Position numbers and translations under genes: made by a program. The notes beneath the pieces were generated by a model. It made no database searches, had not been told where the DNA came from, and saw only the letters and a program-made list of their open reading frames with translations. 64,000 nucleotides of DNA from Lolliginicoccus suaedae (GTDB taxonomy: Bacteria > Actinomycetota > Actinomycetes > Mycobacteriales > Mycobacteriaceae): NCBI RefSeq assembly GCF_008312885.1, contig NZ_VSSO01000001.1:1-64000 (forward strand). The letters run 5' to 3'. Numbering within the stretch: the first letter of the stretch is position 1; each line of letters starts with the position of its first letter. Positions 49,329-59,526 of the stretch are shown one piece after another.

Positions 49329-50924
49329 GTGACCCAGTCAGGCCGTCCGGTAGTTCTAATCGCGGACAAGCTCGCCCCCTCGACAGTGGAAGCGCTCGGC
49401 GATGGAGTGGAGGTCCGCTGGGTCGATGGGCCCAACCGTGCCGAACTGCTCGCGGCCGCCCCCGAGGCTGATGCGCTGCTCGTTCGTTCCGCCACCACCG
49501 TCGACGAGGAAGTCCTCGCAGTGGCGTCGAAGCTCAAGATCGTCGCGCGCGCCGGCGTCGGGCTCGACAACGTTGATGTCCCCGCCGCGACCGCGCGAGG
49601 CGTCATGGTCGTCAACGCCCCCACCTCGAACATCCACAGCGCCGCAGAGCATGCCGTGGCGCTGATGATGGCCGCTGCCCGGCAGATCCCCGCGGCCGAC
49701 AAGACGCTGCGCGACCACGAGTGGAAGCGCAGCAGCTTCAACGGCACCGAGATCTTCGGCAAGACCGTTGGCGTCGTGGGCCTCGGCCGCATCGGCCAGC
49801 TGTTCGCGCAGCGCGCTGCTGCTTTCGAGACGACCATGATCGCTTACGATCCCTACGTCTCCGCGGCCCGTGCCGGGCAGCTCGGCATCGAGCTCGTGTC
49901 CCTCGACGAGCTTCTCGAGCGCGCCGACATCATGTCGATCCACCTGCCCAAGACGCCAGAGACCAAGGGTCTCATCGGTGCCGCCGAGCTCGCGCGCACC
50001 AAGAAGGGCGTCATCATCATCAACGCCGCTCGCGGTGGCCTGATCGATGAGGGCGCGCTCGCGGACGCGATCACCAGCGGTCAGGTCCGTGGCGCCGGCA
50101 TCGACGTGTATGCCTCGGAGCCCTGCACCGACAGCCCCCTGTTCGAGCTTCCCCAGGTCGTTGTCACCCCGCACCTCGGAGCCTCCACCGTCGAGGCGCA
50201 GGACCGTGCCGGCACCGACGTCGCCAAGAGCGTCCGGCTCGCCCTCGCTGGCGAGTTCGTTCCCGACGCGGTCAACGTCGCCGGCGGCGCGGTCGGCGAG
50301 GAGGTCGCGCCGTGGCTCGAGATCGTCCGCAAGCTCGGCGTGCTCGCCGGCGTCCTCAGCCCGGAGCTCCCCGCCAGCCTGTCCGTCGATGTGCGGGGCG
50401 AGCTGGCCAGCGAGGAGGTCGAGATCCTCGGCCTCTCCGCCGTTCGCGGCCTGTTCTCCGCGGTCATCGATGACTCCGTCACCTTCGTCAACGCGCCCGC
50501 GCTCGCCAAGGAGCGCGGCGTGACCGCCGAGGTGACCAAGGCCGCCGAGAGCCCCAACCACCGCAGCGTCGTCGACCTGCGCATGGTGCTCTCCGACGGC
50601 GAGATCATCAACGTATCCGGGACCCTGACCGGCCCGGCACGCGTCGAGAAGATCGTCAACATCAACGGGCGCAACTTCGAGATGCGCGCCGAGGGCATCA
50701 ACCTGCTCGTGCACTACCAGGACCAGCCCGGCGCGCTCGGCAAGATCGGCACCCGCCTTGGCGAGGCCGGCGTGAGCATCCTCGCCGCGCAGCTGTCCCA
50801 GGATGCCGAGGGCCCCGGAGCGACAATCCTGCTCCGCCTCGACCGCGATGTGCCGCAGGAGACCGTGGATTCCATCGCCGCGGGCGTCTCTGCCTCGAAC
50901 ATCAAGGTCATCAACCTCGACTGA
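49329..50924 (+). CDS. serA: D-3-phosphoglycerate dehydrogenase
   Basis: 531 residues, the long (type I) form. First step of serine synthesis, oxidising 3-phosphoglycerate with NAD. The Rossmann loop is [20 protein letters not shown] (about 147), the catalytic Arg lies in [13 protein letters not shown], and His in [18 protein letters not shown]-terminal intervening domain (about 320-450) and an ACT domain ([32 protein letters not shown]) allow serine feedback control as in the M. tuberculosis enzyme. GTG start with GAGGAGAG upstream; TAGGCT (49281-49286) is a likely -10. Corresponds to Rv2996c. Confidence 0.96.
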   Translation: MTQSGRPVVLIADKLAPSTVEALGDGVEVRWVDGPNRAELLAAAPEADALLVRSATTVDEEVLAVASKLKIVARAGVGLDNVDVPAATARGVMVVNAPTSNIHSAAEHAVALMMAAARQIPAADKTLRDHEWKRSSFNGTEIFGKTVGVVGLGRIGQLFAQRAAAFETTMIAYDPYVSAARAGQLGIELVSLDELLERADIMSIHLPKTPETKGLIGAAELARTKKGVIIINAARGGLIDEGALADAITSGQVRGAGIDVYASEPCTDSPLFELPQVVVTPHLGASTVEAQDRAGTDVAKSVRLALAGEFVPDAVNVAGGAVGEEVAPWLEIVRKLGVLAGVLSPELPASLSVDVRGELASEEVEILGLSAVRGLFSAVIDDSVTFVNAPALAKERGVTAEVTKAAESPNHRSVVDLRMVLSDGEIINVSGTLTGPARVEKIVNINGRNFEMRAEGINLLVHYQDQPGALGKIGTRLGEAGVSILAAQLSQDAEGPGATILLRLDRDVPQETVDSIAAGVSASNIKVINLD

Positions 50925-50933
50925 TCACAACCA

Positions 50934-50963
50934 CAGGGCCGGGTCCACCAGGGCCCGGCCCTG
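50934..50963 (+). terminator. hairpin between serA and leuB
   Basis: CAGGGCCGGG pairs with CCCGGCCCTG (10 bp, extended by three weaker pairs) around ACCA. It lies 10 nt after the serA stop and 23 nt before leuB. It may terminate or partly attenuate transcription into leuB. Confidence 0.65.
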
Positions 50964-50985
50964 CTCGGGCAACGGGAAGGAATTC

Positions 50986-51999
50986 ATGAAGCTCGCGGTC
51001 ATCCCCGGCGACGGCATCGGACAGGAAGTCATCGCCGAGGCGCTCAAGGTCCTCGACAAGGTCTCGCCCGGCATCGACAAGACCACCTTCGATCTCGGTG
51101 CGCGGCGCTACAACGCCACCGGCGAGATCCTGCCGGATTCCGTGCTCGAGGAGATCCGCGAGCACGATGCCATCCTGCTCGGTGCGATCGGCGATCCGTC
51201 CGTGACCCCGGGGATCCTGGAGCGGGGCCTGCTCCTCAAGCTGCGCTTCGCGCTCGACCACCACGTGAACCTGCGCCCATCGAAGCTGTTCGACGGCGTC
51301 ACCGGCCCGCTCGCTGGCAACAAGCCCATTGATGTCGTCGTGGTGCGCGAGGGGACCGAGGGCCCCTACATCGGCAACGGTGGCGCGCTGCGCGTCGGCA
51401 CGCCCCATGAGGTCGCCACCGAGGTCAGCGTCAACACCCGGTTCGGCATCGAGCGAGTCGTCCGCTACGGCTTCGATCTCGCGATGCAGCGCAGCAAGCA
51501 CGTCACGCTCGTGCACAAGACGAACGTGCTCACCTACGCCGGGTCGCTCTGGTCCCGCACCGTGGATGCGGTCGCGGCCGAGTACCCGGAGGTGGAGGTG
51601 GCCTACCAGCACATCGATGCCACCACGATCCACCTCGTGACCGATCCGAAGCGCTTCGACGTGATCGTCACCGACAACCTGTTCGGCGATATCATCACCG
51701 ACCTCGCTGCGGCCGTCACCGGCGGGATCGGGCTCGCAGCAAGCGGCAACATCGATGCGAGCCGCGCCAACCCCAGCATGTTCGAGCCGGTGCATGGCAG
51801 CGCTCCGGACATCGCCGGGCAGCAGAAGGCAGACCCGACCGCAGCAATCCTGTCGGTGTCGTTGCTGATGGCCCACCTCGGGGACGATGAGGCGGCCGCG
51901 CGCATCGAGGCAGCGGTCGCCGCCGACCTTGCCAGCCGTGACGCATCCGCGCCCGCGACCACCAGCGAGATCGGGGACAGGATCGCCGCCGCCCTGTAG
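50986..51999 (+). CDS. leuB: 3-isopropylmalate dehydrogenase
   Basis: 337 residues, the compact actinobacterial form. Oxidatively decarboxylates 3-isopropylmalate in leucine synthesis. [20 protein letters not shown] opens the protein; the substrate Arg residues are in [16 protein letters not shown], the catalytic Tyr/Lys in [15 protein letters not shown] and HKTNVLTY, and metal Asp residues in [38 protein letters not shown] binds NAD. AACGGGAAGGA precedes the ATG. Corresponds to Rv2995c. Confidence 0.96.
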   Translation: MKLAVIPGDGIGQEVIAEALKVLDKVSPGIDKTTFDLGARRYNATGEILPDSVLEEIREHDAILLGAIGDPSVTPGILERGLLLKLRFALDHHVNLRPSKLFDGVTGPLAGNKPIDVVVVREGTEGPYIGNGGALRVGTPHEVATEVSVNTRFGIERVVRYGFDLAMQRSKHVTLVHKTNVLTYAGSLWSRTVDAVAAEYPEVEVAYQHIDATTIHLVTDPKRFDVIVTDNLFGDIITDLAAAVTGGIGLAASGNIDASRANPSMFEPVHGSAPDIAGQQKADPTAAILSVSLLMAHLGDDEAAARIEAAVAADLASRDASAPATTSEIGDRIAAAL

Positions 52000-52025
52000 C
52001 GATCCTTGGCCGCTGGTGCTCGGCC

Positions 52026-53261
52026 TCACTGCCTCGTAGTGATGGTGCCGGGCACCAGCGGCACCGCGAGGAGGGCGAACACGGCGCTGCCAGCAAAGAC
52101 CCACGGGAAGCCCCATTGCTCGGCGACGAGGCCCGCTACCGGGGGCACCGCGCTGGCCAGGGCATTCTGCGCGGTGTTGTGCAATCCCAGCACCCGTCCT
52201 CCCCAGAAAGGTCCGGCGATCTCCGCTGCCGCCGTGTAGGCCAGCCCGTTGTCCGCGACGGTGATGATGCTCGCCGCGACAAGGACTACGAGCGCTACGG
52301 TGGTCGCGCCCACCATGTCGGCCACCGCGAGCAGGAGCATCACGACCACCGCCGCGATAGCAACGATCCGCATCGGCCTGGTGCGCGACCCGGCCCGGTC
52401 CGACCACGCCCCCGCGGCCACCCGGCCCGCCGCGCCCGCGAGCTGCGTGAGACCAACGAATACGCCCGCAGCGAGGGGCGAGAAGCCCTGATCGCTGATC
52501 AGCCACACCATCGCCAGGCTCCACAGGGTGAACTGCGGCACCACGAGCAGGACGGCCGCGGCATGCACCCGCATCAGGCCCGTTCCCTGCTTGTAGGGGG
52601 AGCGGCGCAAGGCGATGGCCTCGGTTGAGCCCGCGCGAGGACGCAGCGGGTCATGGGCCCAGCGGGCCAGCACTCCGACCGACGCCAGGCAGGCCGCGGC
52701 CGCGACCGCGAGCACTGCTGCCACGCCGGAGTGGTCCGCCGTCACGGGCACCACCACGGCTGCTGCCGCGACCCCGAGCGGTTGCGCCATCTGGCGCAGG
52801 CCCATCGCGAGGCCGCGCTGCTCGGCGGGGAACCAGCCGACGACCAGCCGCCCGCTCGCCGCGTTGGCGCTGGCCGCGGCGATGCCGGCGAGGAACAGCA
52901 CGGCCGCGATGGATGCGGGGTGCATGGTCGCGCCGAGCGTTCCGCCGCGCAGGGCTACGGCGAGCGCTGGGGCTCCCGTGGCGAAGGTGCCGAGCATCAT
53001 TCCCGCGAGGAGGATGCCGCGCTCGCCGAGCCGGTCGACGAGCGTGCCCCAGGCCACCAGCGTGAGCATCAGTCCCGCTGTGGGGGCCGCAGCGATCGCG
53101 CCGGCCTGGCCGAGGCCGAGCCCATAGGGCCCATCGGCGGCGTGCAGGTGGGGGATGAGGAACGCGCCGATGCCCACGAGGAGCGCTGAGGTGGTCTGCG
53201 CGAGTGTTCCCGCGGCGAGCACGCGCCATTTCGTTGCGGGATCGTGGGCATCGACGCTCAT
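52026..53261 (-). CDS. MFS transporter
   Basis: 411 residues with about 12 hydrophobic helices and a charged loop in the middle (about 205-225). The helix 2-3 loop GTLVDRLGERGILLAG carries the MFS D-R-x-G-x-R-like motif, and the second half repeats it as GAWSDRAGSRTRPMR. The WFPAEQRGLAMGLRQMAQPLG segment is shared with nitrate/oxalate-type and sugar-acid MFS members, but a substrate cannot be assigned. Corresponds to Rv2994. Divergent from the FAH gene; TCTAGGAGCGG upstream on the minus strand provides a ribosome site. Confidence 0.87.
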   Translation of the reverse strand: MSVDAHDPATKWRVLAAGTLAQTTSALLVGIGAFLIPHLHAADGPYGLGLGQAGAIAAAPTAGLMLTLVAWGTLVDRLGERGILLAGMMLGTFATGAPALAVALRGGTLGATMHPASIAAVLFLAGIAAASANAASGRLVVGWFPAEQRGLAMGLRQMAQPLGVAAAAVVVPVTADHSGVAAVLAVAAAACLASVGVLARWAHDPLRPRAGSTEAIALRRSPYKQGTGLMRVHAAAVLLVVPQFTLWSLAMVWLISDQGFSPLAAGVFVGLTQLAGAAGRVAAGAWSDRAGSRTRPMRIVAIAAVVVMLLLAVADMVGATTVALVVLVAASIITVADNGLAYTAAAEIAGPFWGGRVLGLHNTAQNALASAVPPVAGLVAEQWGFPWVFAGSAVFALLAVPLVPGTITTRQ

Positions 53262-53373
53262 CGCCGCTCCTAGAATGTGGGACTACGGTCCTAGCATGTG
53301 AACTTCACTGCTGGGAACGCTAGCACCCGGGCGCCGGTGCCGCTAGCCCACCGCACCCGCTACCCTTGACCGC

Positions 53374-54159
53374 ATGCGTCTAGGCCGAGTAGCAACCCCC
53401 GACGGCGTCGCCTTCGTCTCCGTGGACGGCGACCCCATCGCAGACCCGAGCACCGCCACCGTCCGCGAGATCGCCGAGCATCCCTTCGGCGAGCCCACCT
53501 ACACGGGCAGGAGCTGGAACCTGCCGGACGTGCGGATGCTCGCCCCGATCCTCTCCAGCAAAGTCGTGTGCATCGGCAAGAACTACGCCGCCCACGCGGC
53601 CGAGATGGGAGGCGCGCCACCGGAGGAGCCGGTCATCTTCATGAAGCCCTCCACATCCATCACCGGGCCGGGAGCGCCGATCCTGCTTCCTCCCGCGTCC
53701 GCCGAGGTCCACTACGAGGGCGAGCTTGCCGTGGTGATCGGTCGCCCCTGCCGCGATGTGCCCGCGGCCCGCGCCAAGGACGTCATCCTCGGCTACACCG
53801 TGGCCAACGACGTCACGGCCCGGGACCTCCAGCGCCGCGATGGGCAATGGACCCGTGCCAAGGGGTTCGACTCGTTCTGCCCGCTCGGCCCCTGGATCGT
53901 CACCGACCTCGACCCATCTGACCTGCGCATCCACACCGAGCTCGACGGCGCGACCATGCAGGACAGCCGGACTTCGCTGCTCGTCCACTCGATCCCTGAG
54001 CTCGTCGAATGGGTATCGCGCGTGATGACACTGCTCCCCGGCGATGTCATCCTGACCGGGACGCCCGAGGGAGTCGGACCGATCCGCGCGGGGCAAAGCG
54101 TCTCCGTCACCATCGAACGGATCGGCACTCTCACCAATACCGCGCAAGACCGCCCATGA
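53374..54159 (+). CDS. fumarylacetoacetate hydrolase (FAH) family protein
   Basis: 261 residues. The fold binds Mg through Glu-Glu-Asp: Glu in VHYEGELAVVIGRPC, and Asp in GYTVANDVTARDLQ. KVVCIGKNYAAHAAEMG and FDSFCPLGPWIVTD with LTGTPEGVGPIRAGQSV complete the family pattern. Members hydrolyse or decarboxylate acylpyruvates and oxaloacetate; many so-called hydroxyhepta-dienedioate isomerases are of this type. TACCCT (53361-53366) ends 7 nt before the ATG, so leaderless. Lies just before gltX, as Rv2993c does. Confidence 0.87.
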   Translation: MRLGRVATPDGVAFVSVDGDPIADPSTATVREIAEHPFGEPTYTGRSWNLPDVRMLAPILSSKVVCIGKNYAAHAAEMGGAPPEEPVIFMKPSTSITGPGAPILLPPASAEVHYEGELAVVIGRPCRDVPAARAKDVILGYTVANDVTARDLQRRDGQWTRAKGFDSFCPLGPWIVTDLDPSDLRIHTELDGATMQDSRTSLLVHSIPELVEWVSRVMTLLPGDVILTGTPEGVGPIRAGQSVSVTIERIGTLTNTAQDRP

Positions 54160-54272
54160 GCAATAGCGGACACTGAACACCTAGCCCCTGCGCGCCCAGG
54201 CAGGCGCGCCCAGCCCCCTAGGTCCCTCGTGCCCGGGGCCGCGCCGCACCATCCCGATCATCGAAGAGAGCC

Positions 54273-55751
54273 ATGAATACTCCTGTCAGTCCTGTCCGAG
54301 TCCGGTTCTGCCCGTCGCCCACCGGCACCCCGCACGTCGGACTCATCCGGACCGCCCTGTTCAACTGGGTGTTCGCCCGCCACCATGGCGGCGACTTCGT
54401 CTTCCGCATCGAGGACACCGACGCCCAGCGCGACAGCGAGGAGTCCTACCTCGCGCTGCTCGACGCGATGCGCTGGCTCGGCCTCGACTGGGACGAGGGC
54501 CCGGAGATCGGTGGCCCCTTCGAGCCCTACCGCCAGTCCGAGCGGCGCGAGCTCCACCTCGATGTGGTGCGCCAGCTCCTCGAGGCCGATGAGGCCTACG
54601 AGTCCTTCTCCACCCCGGCAGAGGTCGAGGCGCGCCACAAGGCAGCTGGGCGCGACCCCAAGCTCGGCTACGACAATCACGACCGCGATCTCACCGACGC
54701 GCAGCGCGATGCCTTCCGCGCCGAGGGCCGCCAGCCCGTGATCCGGCTGCGCATGCCCGCCACCGACATCACGTGGAACGACCTCGTGCGCGGAGAGATC
54801 ACCTTCAAGGCCGGCACCGTGCCCGACTTCGCGATCACCCGCGGCAACGGCGATCCGCTCTACACGCTCGTCAATCCCGTCGATGACGCGACCATGCGCA
54901 TCAGCCACGTGCTGCGCGGCGAGGACCTCCTGTCCTCCACGCCGCGCCAGATTGCCCTCTACAACGCCCTCCAGCGCATCGGAGTGGCCGAGTCCGTCCC
55001 CGAGTTCGGCCACCTGCCCTACGTGATGGGGGAGGGCAACAAGAAGCTCTCCAAGCGTGATCCCCAGTCCAACGTCTTCCTCCACCGCGAGCGCGGCTTC
55101 ATCCCCGAGGGCTTGCTCAACTATCTCTCGCTGCTCGGCTGGAGCATCTCCGGGGACCGCGACATCTTCTCCCTCAACGAGATGGTCACCGCCTTCGACA
55201 TCGCCGAGGTCTCGGCCAACCCCGCGCGCTTCGACCAGAAGAAGGCCGACGCGATCAACGCCGAGCACATCCGGCTGCTCGAGCCCGAGGACTTCGCGCA
55301 GCGTCTCCGCGCATTCCTCACCGAGCGGTTCGGGCTGCCCGCGAGCATCCCCGACGAGGAGTTCGCCATCGCGGCAGACCTCGTGCAGACCCGCATCGTC
55401 GTGCTCGAGGACGCCTGGGGGCTCCTGCGCTTCCTCTACGTCGACGAAGCGGACTTCGCGATCGATCCCGCTGCCGCGCGGAAGAACCTCAAGCCGGAGA
55501 GCGCGCCCGTGCTCGATGCCGCGATCGCCGCGCTCGACGGACTGGCCAACTGGGAGACCGCCGCCATCGAGGCCGCGCTGAAGGCCGCGCTCATCGAAGG
55601 GCTCGAGCTCAAGCCGCGGGTCGCTTTCGGCGCCGTGCGCGTCGCGGCGACCGGATCACACATCAGCCCGCCGTTGTTCGAGTCCCTCGAGCTGCTCGGC
55701 CGCGATCGCACGCTCTCCCGGCTCCGATCAGCGCAAAAATCGCTCTCCTGA
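54273..55751 (+). CDS. gltX: glutamyl-tRNA synthetase
   Basis: 492 residues, class I. The ATP motif is [17 protein letters not shown] (HIGH-like HVGL) and the second is KKLSKRDPQ (KLSKR). [16 protein letters not shown] is the Glu-binding region. With GatCAB in the same window and tRNA-Gln plus tRNA-Glu directly downstream, it is probably non-discriminating, charging both tRNA-Glu and tRNA-Gln with glutamate; that is an inference, since the discriminating residue was not checked. GAAGAGAG precedes the ATG. Corresponds to Rv2992c. Confidence 0.96.
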   Translation: MNTPVSPVRVRFCPSPTGTPHVGLIRTALFNWVFARHHGGDFVFRIEDTDAQRDSEESYLALLDAMRWLGLDWDEGPEIGGPFEPYRQSERRELHLDVVRQLLEADEAYESFSTPAEVEARHKAAGRDPKLGYDNHDRDLTDAQRDAFRAEGRQPVIRLRMPATDITWNDLVRGEITFKAGTVPDFAITRGNGDPLYTLVNPVDDATMRISHVLRGEDLLSSTPRQIALYNALQRIGVAESVPEFGHLPYVMGEGNKKLSKRDPQSNVFLHRERGFIPEGLLNYLSLLGWSISGDRDIFSLNEMVTAFDIAEVSANPARFDQKKADAINAEHIRLLEPEDFAQRLRAFLTERFGLPASIPDEEFAIAADLVQTRIVVLEDAWGLLRFLYVDEADFAIDPAAARKNLKPESAPVLDAAIAALDGLANWETAAIEAALKAALIEGLELKPRVAFGAVRVAATGSHISPPLFESLELLGRDRTLSRLRSAQKSLS

Positions 55752-55760
55752 CCAGCTGAT

Positions 55761-55791
55761 TTGGTCAAACCGGTGGTGGGTTTGCTAACCT
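55761..55791 (+). promoter_or_regulatory. possible promoter of the tRNA pair
   Basis: TTGGTC (55761-55766) and TAACCT (55786-55791) at 19-nt spacing, in an A/T-richer stretch about 65 nt before tRNA-Gln. TTGGGGCG and CGCCCCAA flank the intervening leader. Confidence 0.4.
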
Positions 55792-55855
55792 GTTCATCGG
55801 TTTGGGGCGCAGGCGCTCGGCCTCCACGGTCAAGCTCGTCTTCGCCCCAATGCTT

Positions 55856-55927
55856 TGGGGTATGGTGTAATTGGCAACACAGCTGATTCTGGTTCAGCCG
55901 TTCTAGGTTCGAGTCCTGGTACCCCAG
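55856..55927 (+). tRNA. tRNA-Gln (CTG)
   Basis: 72 nt cloverleaf. The acceptor TGGGGTA/TACCCCA is closed, the anticodon stem GCTGA/TCAGC holds loop TTCTGGT with anticodon CTG, and the T-arm GGTTCGAGTCC is standard. No CCA is encoded. Starts with T rather than G, giving a U1-A72 pair as in bacterial tRNA-Gln, a feature recognised by GatCAB. Confidence 0.95.
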
Positions 55928-56027
55928 CTTGCTCGCGCAGCAGCCGATTTGGTTGCCGGACGATCACCAGTTATGCTGGCTGAGCTTCCAAGCGAGCGAA
56001 CAAGGAACGGCAACGTTCTGAAGTCCT

Positions 56028-56100
56028 GGCCCCGTCGTCTAGCGGCCTAGGACGCCGCCCTCTCAAGGCGGTAGCGCGGGTTCAAATCCCGTCGGGGCTA
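56028..56100 (+). tRNA. tRNA-Glu (CTC)
   Basis: 73 nt. Acceptor GGCCCCG/CGGGGCT with a G-T wobble at the end, anticodon stem CCGCC/GGCGG with loop CTCTCAA (anticodon CTC), T-arm GGTTCAAATCC. No CCA is encoded. It lies 100 nt behind tRNA-Gln, probably in the same transcript, and is followed by a terminator. Confidence 0.95.
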
Positions 56101-56127
56101 CAGTGAGATCTCTCCGGGGATCACGCA

Positions 56128-56157
56128 AGGGCCGGACCCTTTCAAGGGTCCGGCCCT
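56128..56157 (+). terminator. tRNA operon terminator
   Basis: Perfect 13-bp stem AGGGCCGGACCCT/AGGGTCCGGCCCT around TTCA, 27 nt after tRNA-Glu, followed by CTTGCTATTTCT. Confidence 0.88.
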
Positions 56158-56442
56158 CTTGCTATTTCTGGGGTGTTCTGCGGAAGCACTCGACGCTCGC
56201 GCGCGTGGAGCTACCCGCAGCGAGTCGGAGAGGGCTGCCGCCTTCGCGGGCTTGCCGTTGCCCGCGGCCGCCGTAGAACTGCCACCCTTACGGGCTTGCC
56301 GCCACGGATAGCTCACAGGTGCCACCAATACTTCGGTGGCGGCTGAGCTCAGGGATGGCAGGAGCAGGCCACGGGTGGCAGCTGTGCGGGCAGGCGGCGC
56401 AGGTTTAGAGAGCCCGCCCCGGCAAGCCCGGCATCCCGACGG
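56158..56442. other. 285-nt gap with no gene
   Basis: Between the tRNA terminator and the convergent iclR stop. It contains two similar segments, TTCGCGGGCTTGCCG and TTACGGGCTTGCCG, about 60 nt apart, and a small hairpin GCCACC/GGTGGC around AATACTTC near 56322. Open frames crossing it have no family-like sequence. Probably degenerate spacer. Confidence 0.5.
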
Positions 56443-57144
56443 TCAGAGGCGCTTCTGGATGGCGTCCGCTGCGGCCAGGAGGTCCGCGGCCCAGCGCGCG
56501 CCAGGCTTGCGGCCCATGCGGTCGATGGGGCCGGAGACGGAGATGGCGGCGATGACCGCGCCGTTGCCATCGCGGATGGGAGCGGCGACGCTCGCCACCC
56601 CGGACTCGCGCTCGGCGATGGACTGCGCCCAGCCGCGGCGGCGAACCTCGCTGAGGGTGCGATCGGTGTACTTCGCCTCGGCGAGCAGCGCGCGCTGCAC
56701 GGGCAGGTCGGCCCAGGCGGCGAGAACCTTGGCGCCCGAGCCGGCGGTCATGGGCAGGCGCGCGCCCACGAGGACGGTGTCGCGCAGGCCGGTGGGCGGT
56801 TCCATGGAGGCGATGCAGATTCGGTCGAGCCCGTCGCGGCGGTAGACCTGCACGCTCTCGCCGGTGATCTCGCGCAGCCGGGGCAGCACGTAGGAGGCGG
56901 CGTCGACGAGGGTGTCCTTGGCGGTCGCGGCGAGCTCGGCGAGGGCGGGCCCGGGCGCCCAGAGCCCTTGCGCGTTGCGGATGAGCAACCGATGGGTCTC
57001 GAGCCCCACGGCGAGGCGATGCGCGGTGGCCCTGGGCAGGCCCGTTCGCTCGCAGAGTAGGCTGAGGTTGCATGGTTCGTCTGCCACTGCGTGCAGAACG
57101 GTCATGGCTTTGTCGAGAACTCCAATGCCGCTATGCTGTCTCAC
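56443..57144 (-). CDS. IclR family regulator of leuCD (LtbR-like)
   Basis: 233 residues. N-terminal winged helix-turn-helix (VLDKAMTVLHAVADEPCNLSLLCERTGLPRATAHRLAVGLETH), then the IclR effector domain from about 75 to 230 (GESVQVYRRDGLDRICIAS, LPMTAGSGAKVLAAW, GVASVAAPIRDGNGAVIAAISVSGP). It is divergent from leuCD; the same gene in corynebacteria (LtbR) represses leuB and leuCD. GTG start with TAATAT (minus strand, 57151-57156) ending 6 nt upstream, so leaderless and sharing its control region with leuC. Corresponds to Rv2989. Confidence 0.92.
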   Translation of the reverse strand: MRQHSGIGVLDKAMTVLHAVADEPCNLSLLCERTGLPRATAHRLAVGLETHRLLIRNAQGLWAPGPALAELAATAKDTLVDAASYVLPRLREITGESVQVYRRDGLDRICIASMEPPTGLRDTVLVGARLPMTAGSGAKVLAAWADLPVQRALLAEAKYTDRTLSEVRRRGWAQSIAERESGVASVAAPIRDGNGAVIAAISVSGPIDRMGRKPGARWAADLLAAADAIQKRL

Positions 57145-57174
57145 AAGACGATATTAGCGTTCCGAATGGTGAGA
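57139..57174. promoter_or_regulatory. iclR/leuCD divergent control region with inverted half-sites
   Basis: TCTCAC (57139-57144) and GTGAGA (57169-57174) are inverted and 24 nt apart. The left copy covers the iclR start codon and the pair brackets its -10 (TAATAT). Autoregulation by the IclR protein is plausible. Confidence 0.4.
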
Positions 57175-57276
57175 TTTCTAGTGGTTGCGAGAAACGGCCA
57201 GGCATCTCCCGGAAAGAGCGCCCCTGACACAGCATGCGGCGGTGCGACCGTGCTGCCGCTAGGAGCAAGGCCGGGC

Positions 57277-57324
57277 CCTGGTTCGCGCACAGCCCACCGC
57301 GCGATCCCTGGAGCCCGAACCAGG
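57277..57324 (+). promoter_or_regulatory. leuC leader hairpin
   Basis: CCTGGTTCG (57277-57285) pairs with CGAACCAGG (57316-57324), 9 bp, enclosing a 30-nt loop with its own CGCGC/GCGCG pairing. The stem ends immediately before the leuC ribosome site (GATGAGGTGG). No Leu-rich leader peptide is visible, so attenuation like that of ilvB is not supported; a translational role is possible. Confidence 0.4.
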
Positions 57325-57340
57325 ATGAGGTGGAATCGAC

Positions 57341-58783
57341 ATGGCACACACATCGTCGGCGCAACCACGCCCCCGCACGATGGCGGAGAAGGTCTGGGAG
57401 GACCACGTCGTCGTGCATGGCAGCGGCGAGGGCGCCTCCCGCGAGCCCGATCTGATCTACATCGACCTGCACCTCGTGCACGAGGTGACCAGCCCGCAGG
57501 CCTTCGACGGCCTGCGCCTCGCTGGGCGCCCGGTGCGGCGTCCTGACCTCACCATCGCCACCGAGGACCACAACGTCCCCACCATCGATATCGACAAGCC
57601 CATCGCGGACATGGTCTCGCGCACCCAGGTCGAGACGCTGCGCCGCAACTGCGAGGAGTTCGGGGTGCGCCTGCACCCGATGGGCGACCTCGAGCAGGGC
57701 ATCGTGCACGTCGTCGGCCCGCAGCTCGGCCTCACCCAGCCCGGCATGACCGTGGTGTGCGGCGATAGCCACACCTCCACCCACGGCGCGTTCGGCTCCC
57801 TCGCCATGGGCATCGGCACCTCCGAGGTCGAGCACGTGCTCGCCACCCAGACGCTTCCGCTGCGCCCGTTCAAGACGATGGCCATCAACGTCGACGGCGA
57901 TCTCGCGCCCGGCGTCACCAGCAAGGACATCATCCTCGCGGTGATCGCGAAGATCGGCACCGGCGGTGGCCAGGGCTACGTCCTCGAGTACCGCGGCAGC
58001 GCCATCCGAGCCCTGTCGATGGAAGCCCGCATGACTATCTGCAACATGTCCATCGAAGCCGGAGCCCGCGCGGGCATGATCGCCCCGGACGCGACGACCT
58101 ACGAGTTCATCAAGGGCCGCCCGCACGCGCCCCAGGGCGATGACTGGGACGCTGCCGTCGCCGCCTGGGACCAGCTCCGCACCGATGAGGGCGCGGAGTT
58201 CGACCAGGAGGTCTATCTCGACGCTTCCACCCTCGCCCCGTTCGTCACCTGGGGCACCAACCCGGGCCAGGGCGTCCCGCTGAGCGAGGCCGTCCCCGAC
58301 CCCGAATCGTTCCTCGACGAGGGCAGCCGGTACTCGGCGGCGAAGGCGCTCGACTACATGGGCCTCACCGCCGGGACCCCGATGCGCGAGATCCCGGTCG
58401 ATGCCGTGTTCGTCGGCTCCTGCACCAACGGTCGCATCGAGGACCTGCGCGCGGTCGCCGAGATCCTCGAGGGACGCACTGTCGCGCCGAGCGTACGCAT
58501 GCTCATCGTGCCCGGCTCGATGCGGGTCCGCGCCCAGGCGGAGAAGGAAGGCCTTGGCAAGATCTTCGAGGCCGCTGGGGCCGAGTGGCGGCAGGCGGGA
58601 TGCTCGATGTGCCTGGGCATGAACCCCGACCAGCTTGCCCCGGGGGAGCGATGCGCCTCCACCTCGAACCGCAACTTCGAGGGGCGCCAGGGCAAGGGCG
58701 GGCGCACCCATCTCGTCTCGCCGCTCGTCGCCGCCGCCACCGCGGTGCGCGGAACCCTCGCCTCCCCCTCGGACCTCGACTGA
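57341..58783 (+). CDS. leuC: 3-isopropylmalate dehydratase large subunit
   Basis: 480 residues, aconitase family with a 4Fe-4S cluster. Isomerises 2- to 3-isopropylmalate. Cluster Cys are in [15 protein letters not shown] (about 360) and [14 protein letters not shown] (about 422). Active-site segments [30 protein letters not shown], and [34 protein letters not shown] are intact. ATG at 57341 with GAGGTGG upstream. leuD follows after 81 nt. Corresponds to Rv2988c. Confidence 0.96.
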   Translation: MAHTSSAQPRPRTMAEKVWEDHVVVHGSGEGASREPDLIYIDLHLVHEVTSPQAFDGLRLAGRPVRRPDLTIATEDHNVPTIDIDKPIADMVSRTQVETLRRNCEEFGVRLHPMGDLEQGIVHVVGPQLGLTQPGMTVVCGDSHTSTHGAFGSLAMGIGTSEVEHVLATQTLPLRPFKTMAINVDGDLAPGVTSKDIILAVIAKIGTGGGQGYVLEYRGSAIRALSMEARMTICNMSIEAGARAGMIAPDATTYEFIKGRPHAPQGDDWDAAVAAWDQLRTDEGAEFDQEVYLDASTLAPFVTWGTNPGQGVPLSEAVPDPESFLDEGSRYSAAKALDYMGLTAGTPMREIPVDAVFVGSCTNGRIEDLRAVAEILEGRTVAPSVRMLIVPGSMRVRAQAEKEGLGKIFEAAGAEWRQAGCSMCLGMNPDQLAPGERCASTSNRNFEGRQGKGGRTHLVSPLVAAATAVRGTLASPSDLD

Positions 58784-58864
58784 GCAGTCGGTCGGCAGAA
58801 CAGCTCCACGACCGCTACAGCCAGACGAAGCACCAGCCCGACGAAGCCACGCAAGGAACACACC

Positions 58865-59467
58865 ATGGAAGCCTTCACCACCCACACGGGAATCGGCGTC
58901 CCGCTGCGCCGCTCGAACGTCGACACCGATCAGATCATCCCGGCCGTCTACCTCAAGCGCGTCACCCGCACCGGGTTCGAGGATGGGCTCTTCGCCGCCT
59001 GGCGCAACGACCCCTCCTTCATCCTCAACATCCCGCCCTACGATCGCGGATCCGTCCTGGTGGCAGGACCTGACTTTGGCACCGGATCCTCCCGCGAGCA
59101 CGCCGTGTGGGCATTGTCGAACTATGGCTTCCGCGTGGTCATCTCGTCACGGTTCGCCGACATCTTCCGCGGGAACTCCGGCAAGCAAGGACTCCTCGCC
59201 GCCGAGGTCGAGCAGGGCGACGTCGAGCTGCTGTGGAAGACCCTCGAGGAGCAGCCCGGACTGGAGATCACCGTCGATCTCGAGACGCGCACCATCACTG
59301 CGGGAACGCTCGTGCTGACCTTCAGCATCGACGATTACACCCGGTGGCGGCTGCTCGAAGGCCTTGATGACATCGGGCTGACGCTGCGCCACGAGGCGGC
59401 CATCGAGGAGTTCGAGAAGACGCGGCCGACGTGGAAGCCGCTCACGCTGCCTGCCCGCACGGAGTGA
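58865..59467 (+). CDS. leuD: 3-isopropylmalate dehydratase small subunit
   Basis: 200 residues, the swivelling domain that completes the LeuC active site. [33 protein letters not shown], then [43 protein letters not shown] are diagnostic. AAGGAA lies 8 nt before the ATG. Corresponds to Rv2987c. The pair leuCD is followed by hupB on the same strand. Confidence 0.96.
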   Translation: MEAFTTHTGIGVPLRRSNVDTDQIIPAVYLKRVTRTGFEDGLFAAWRNDPSFILNIPPYDRGSVLVAGPDFGTGSSREHAVWALSNYGFRVVISSRFADIFRGNSGKQGLLAAEVEQGDVELLWKTLEEQPGLEITVDLETRTITAGTLVLTFSIDDYTRWRLLEGLDDIGLTLRHEAAIEEFEKTRPTWKPLTLPARTE

Positions 59468-59526
59468 TCCTGCTGCGCAACGCGACGAATTATGCCGTCT
59501 GCGCACACGAGTTTCACTGTGGCACA

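Noticed and set aside
56098-56328. 76-codon frame in the tRNA-iclR gap
   Set aside because: It begins inside the tRNA-Glu end, crosses the terminator and has random composition.
57180-57341. Leu-rich leader peptide for leuCD
   Set aside because: The short frames here (for example ATG at 57234) contain no Leu codon cluster, and no terminator with a T-run follows.
57131-59101. 656-codon antisense frame over leuC/leuD
   Set aside because: Same GC-driven artefact; no recognisable domain.
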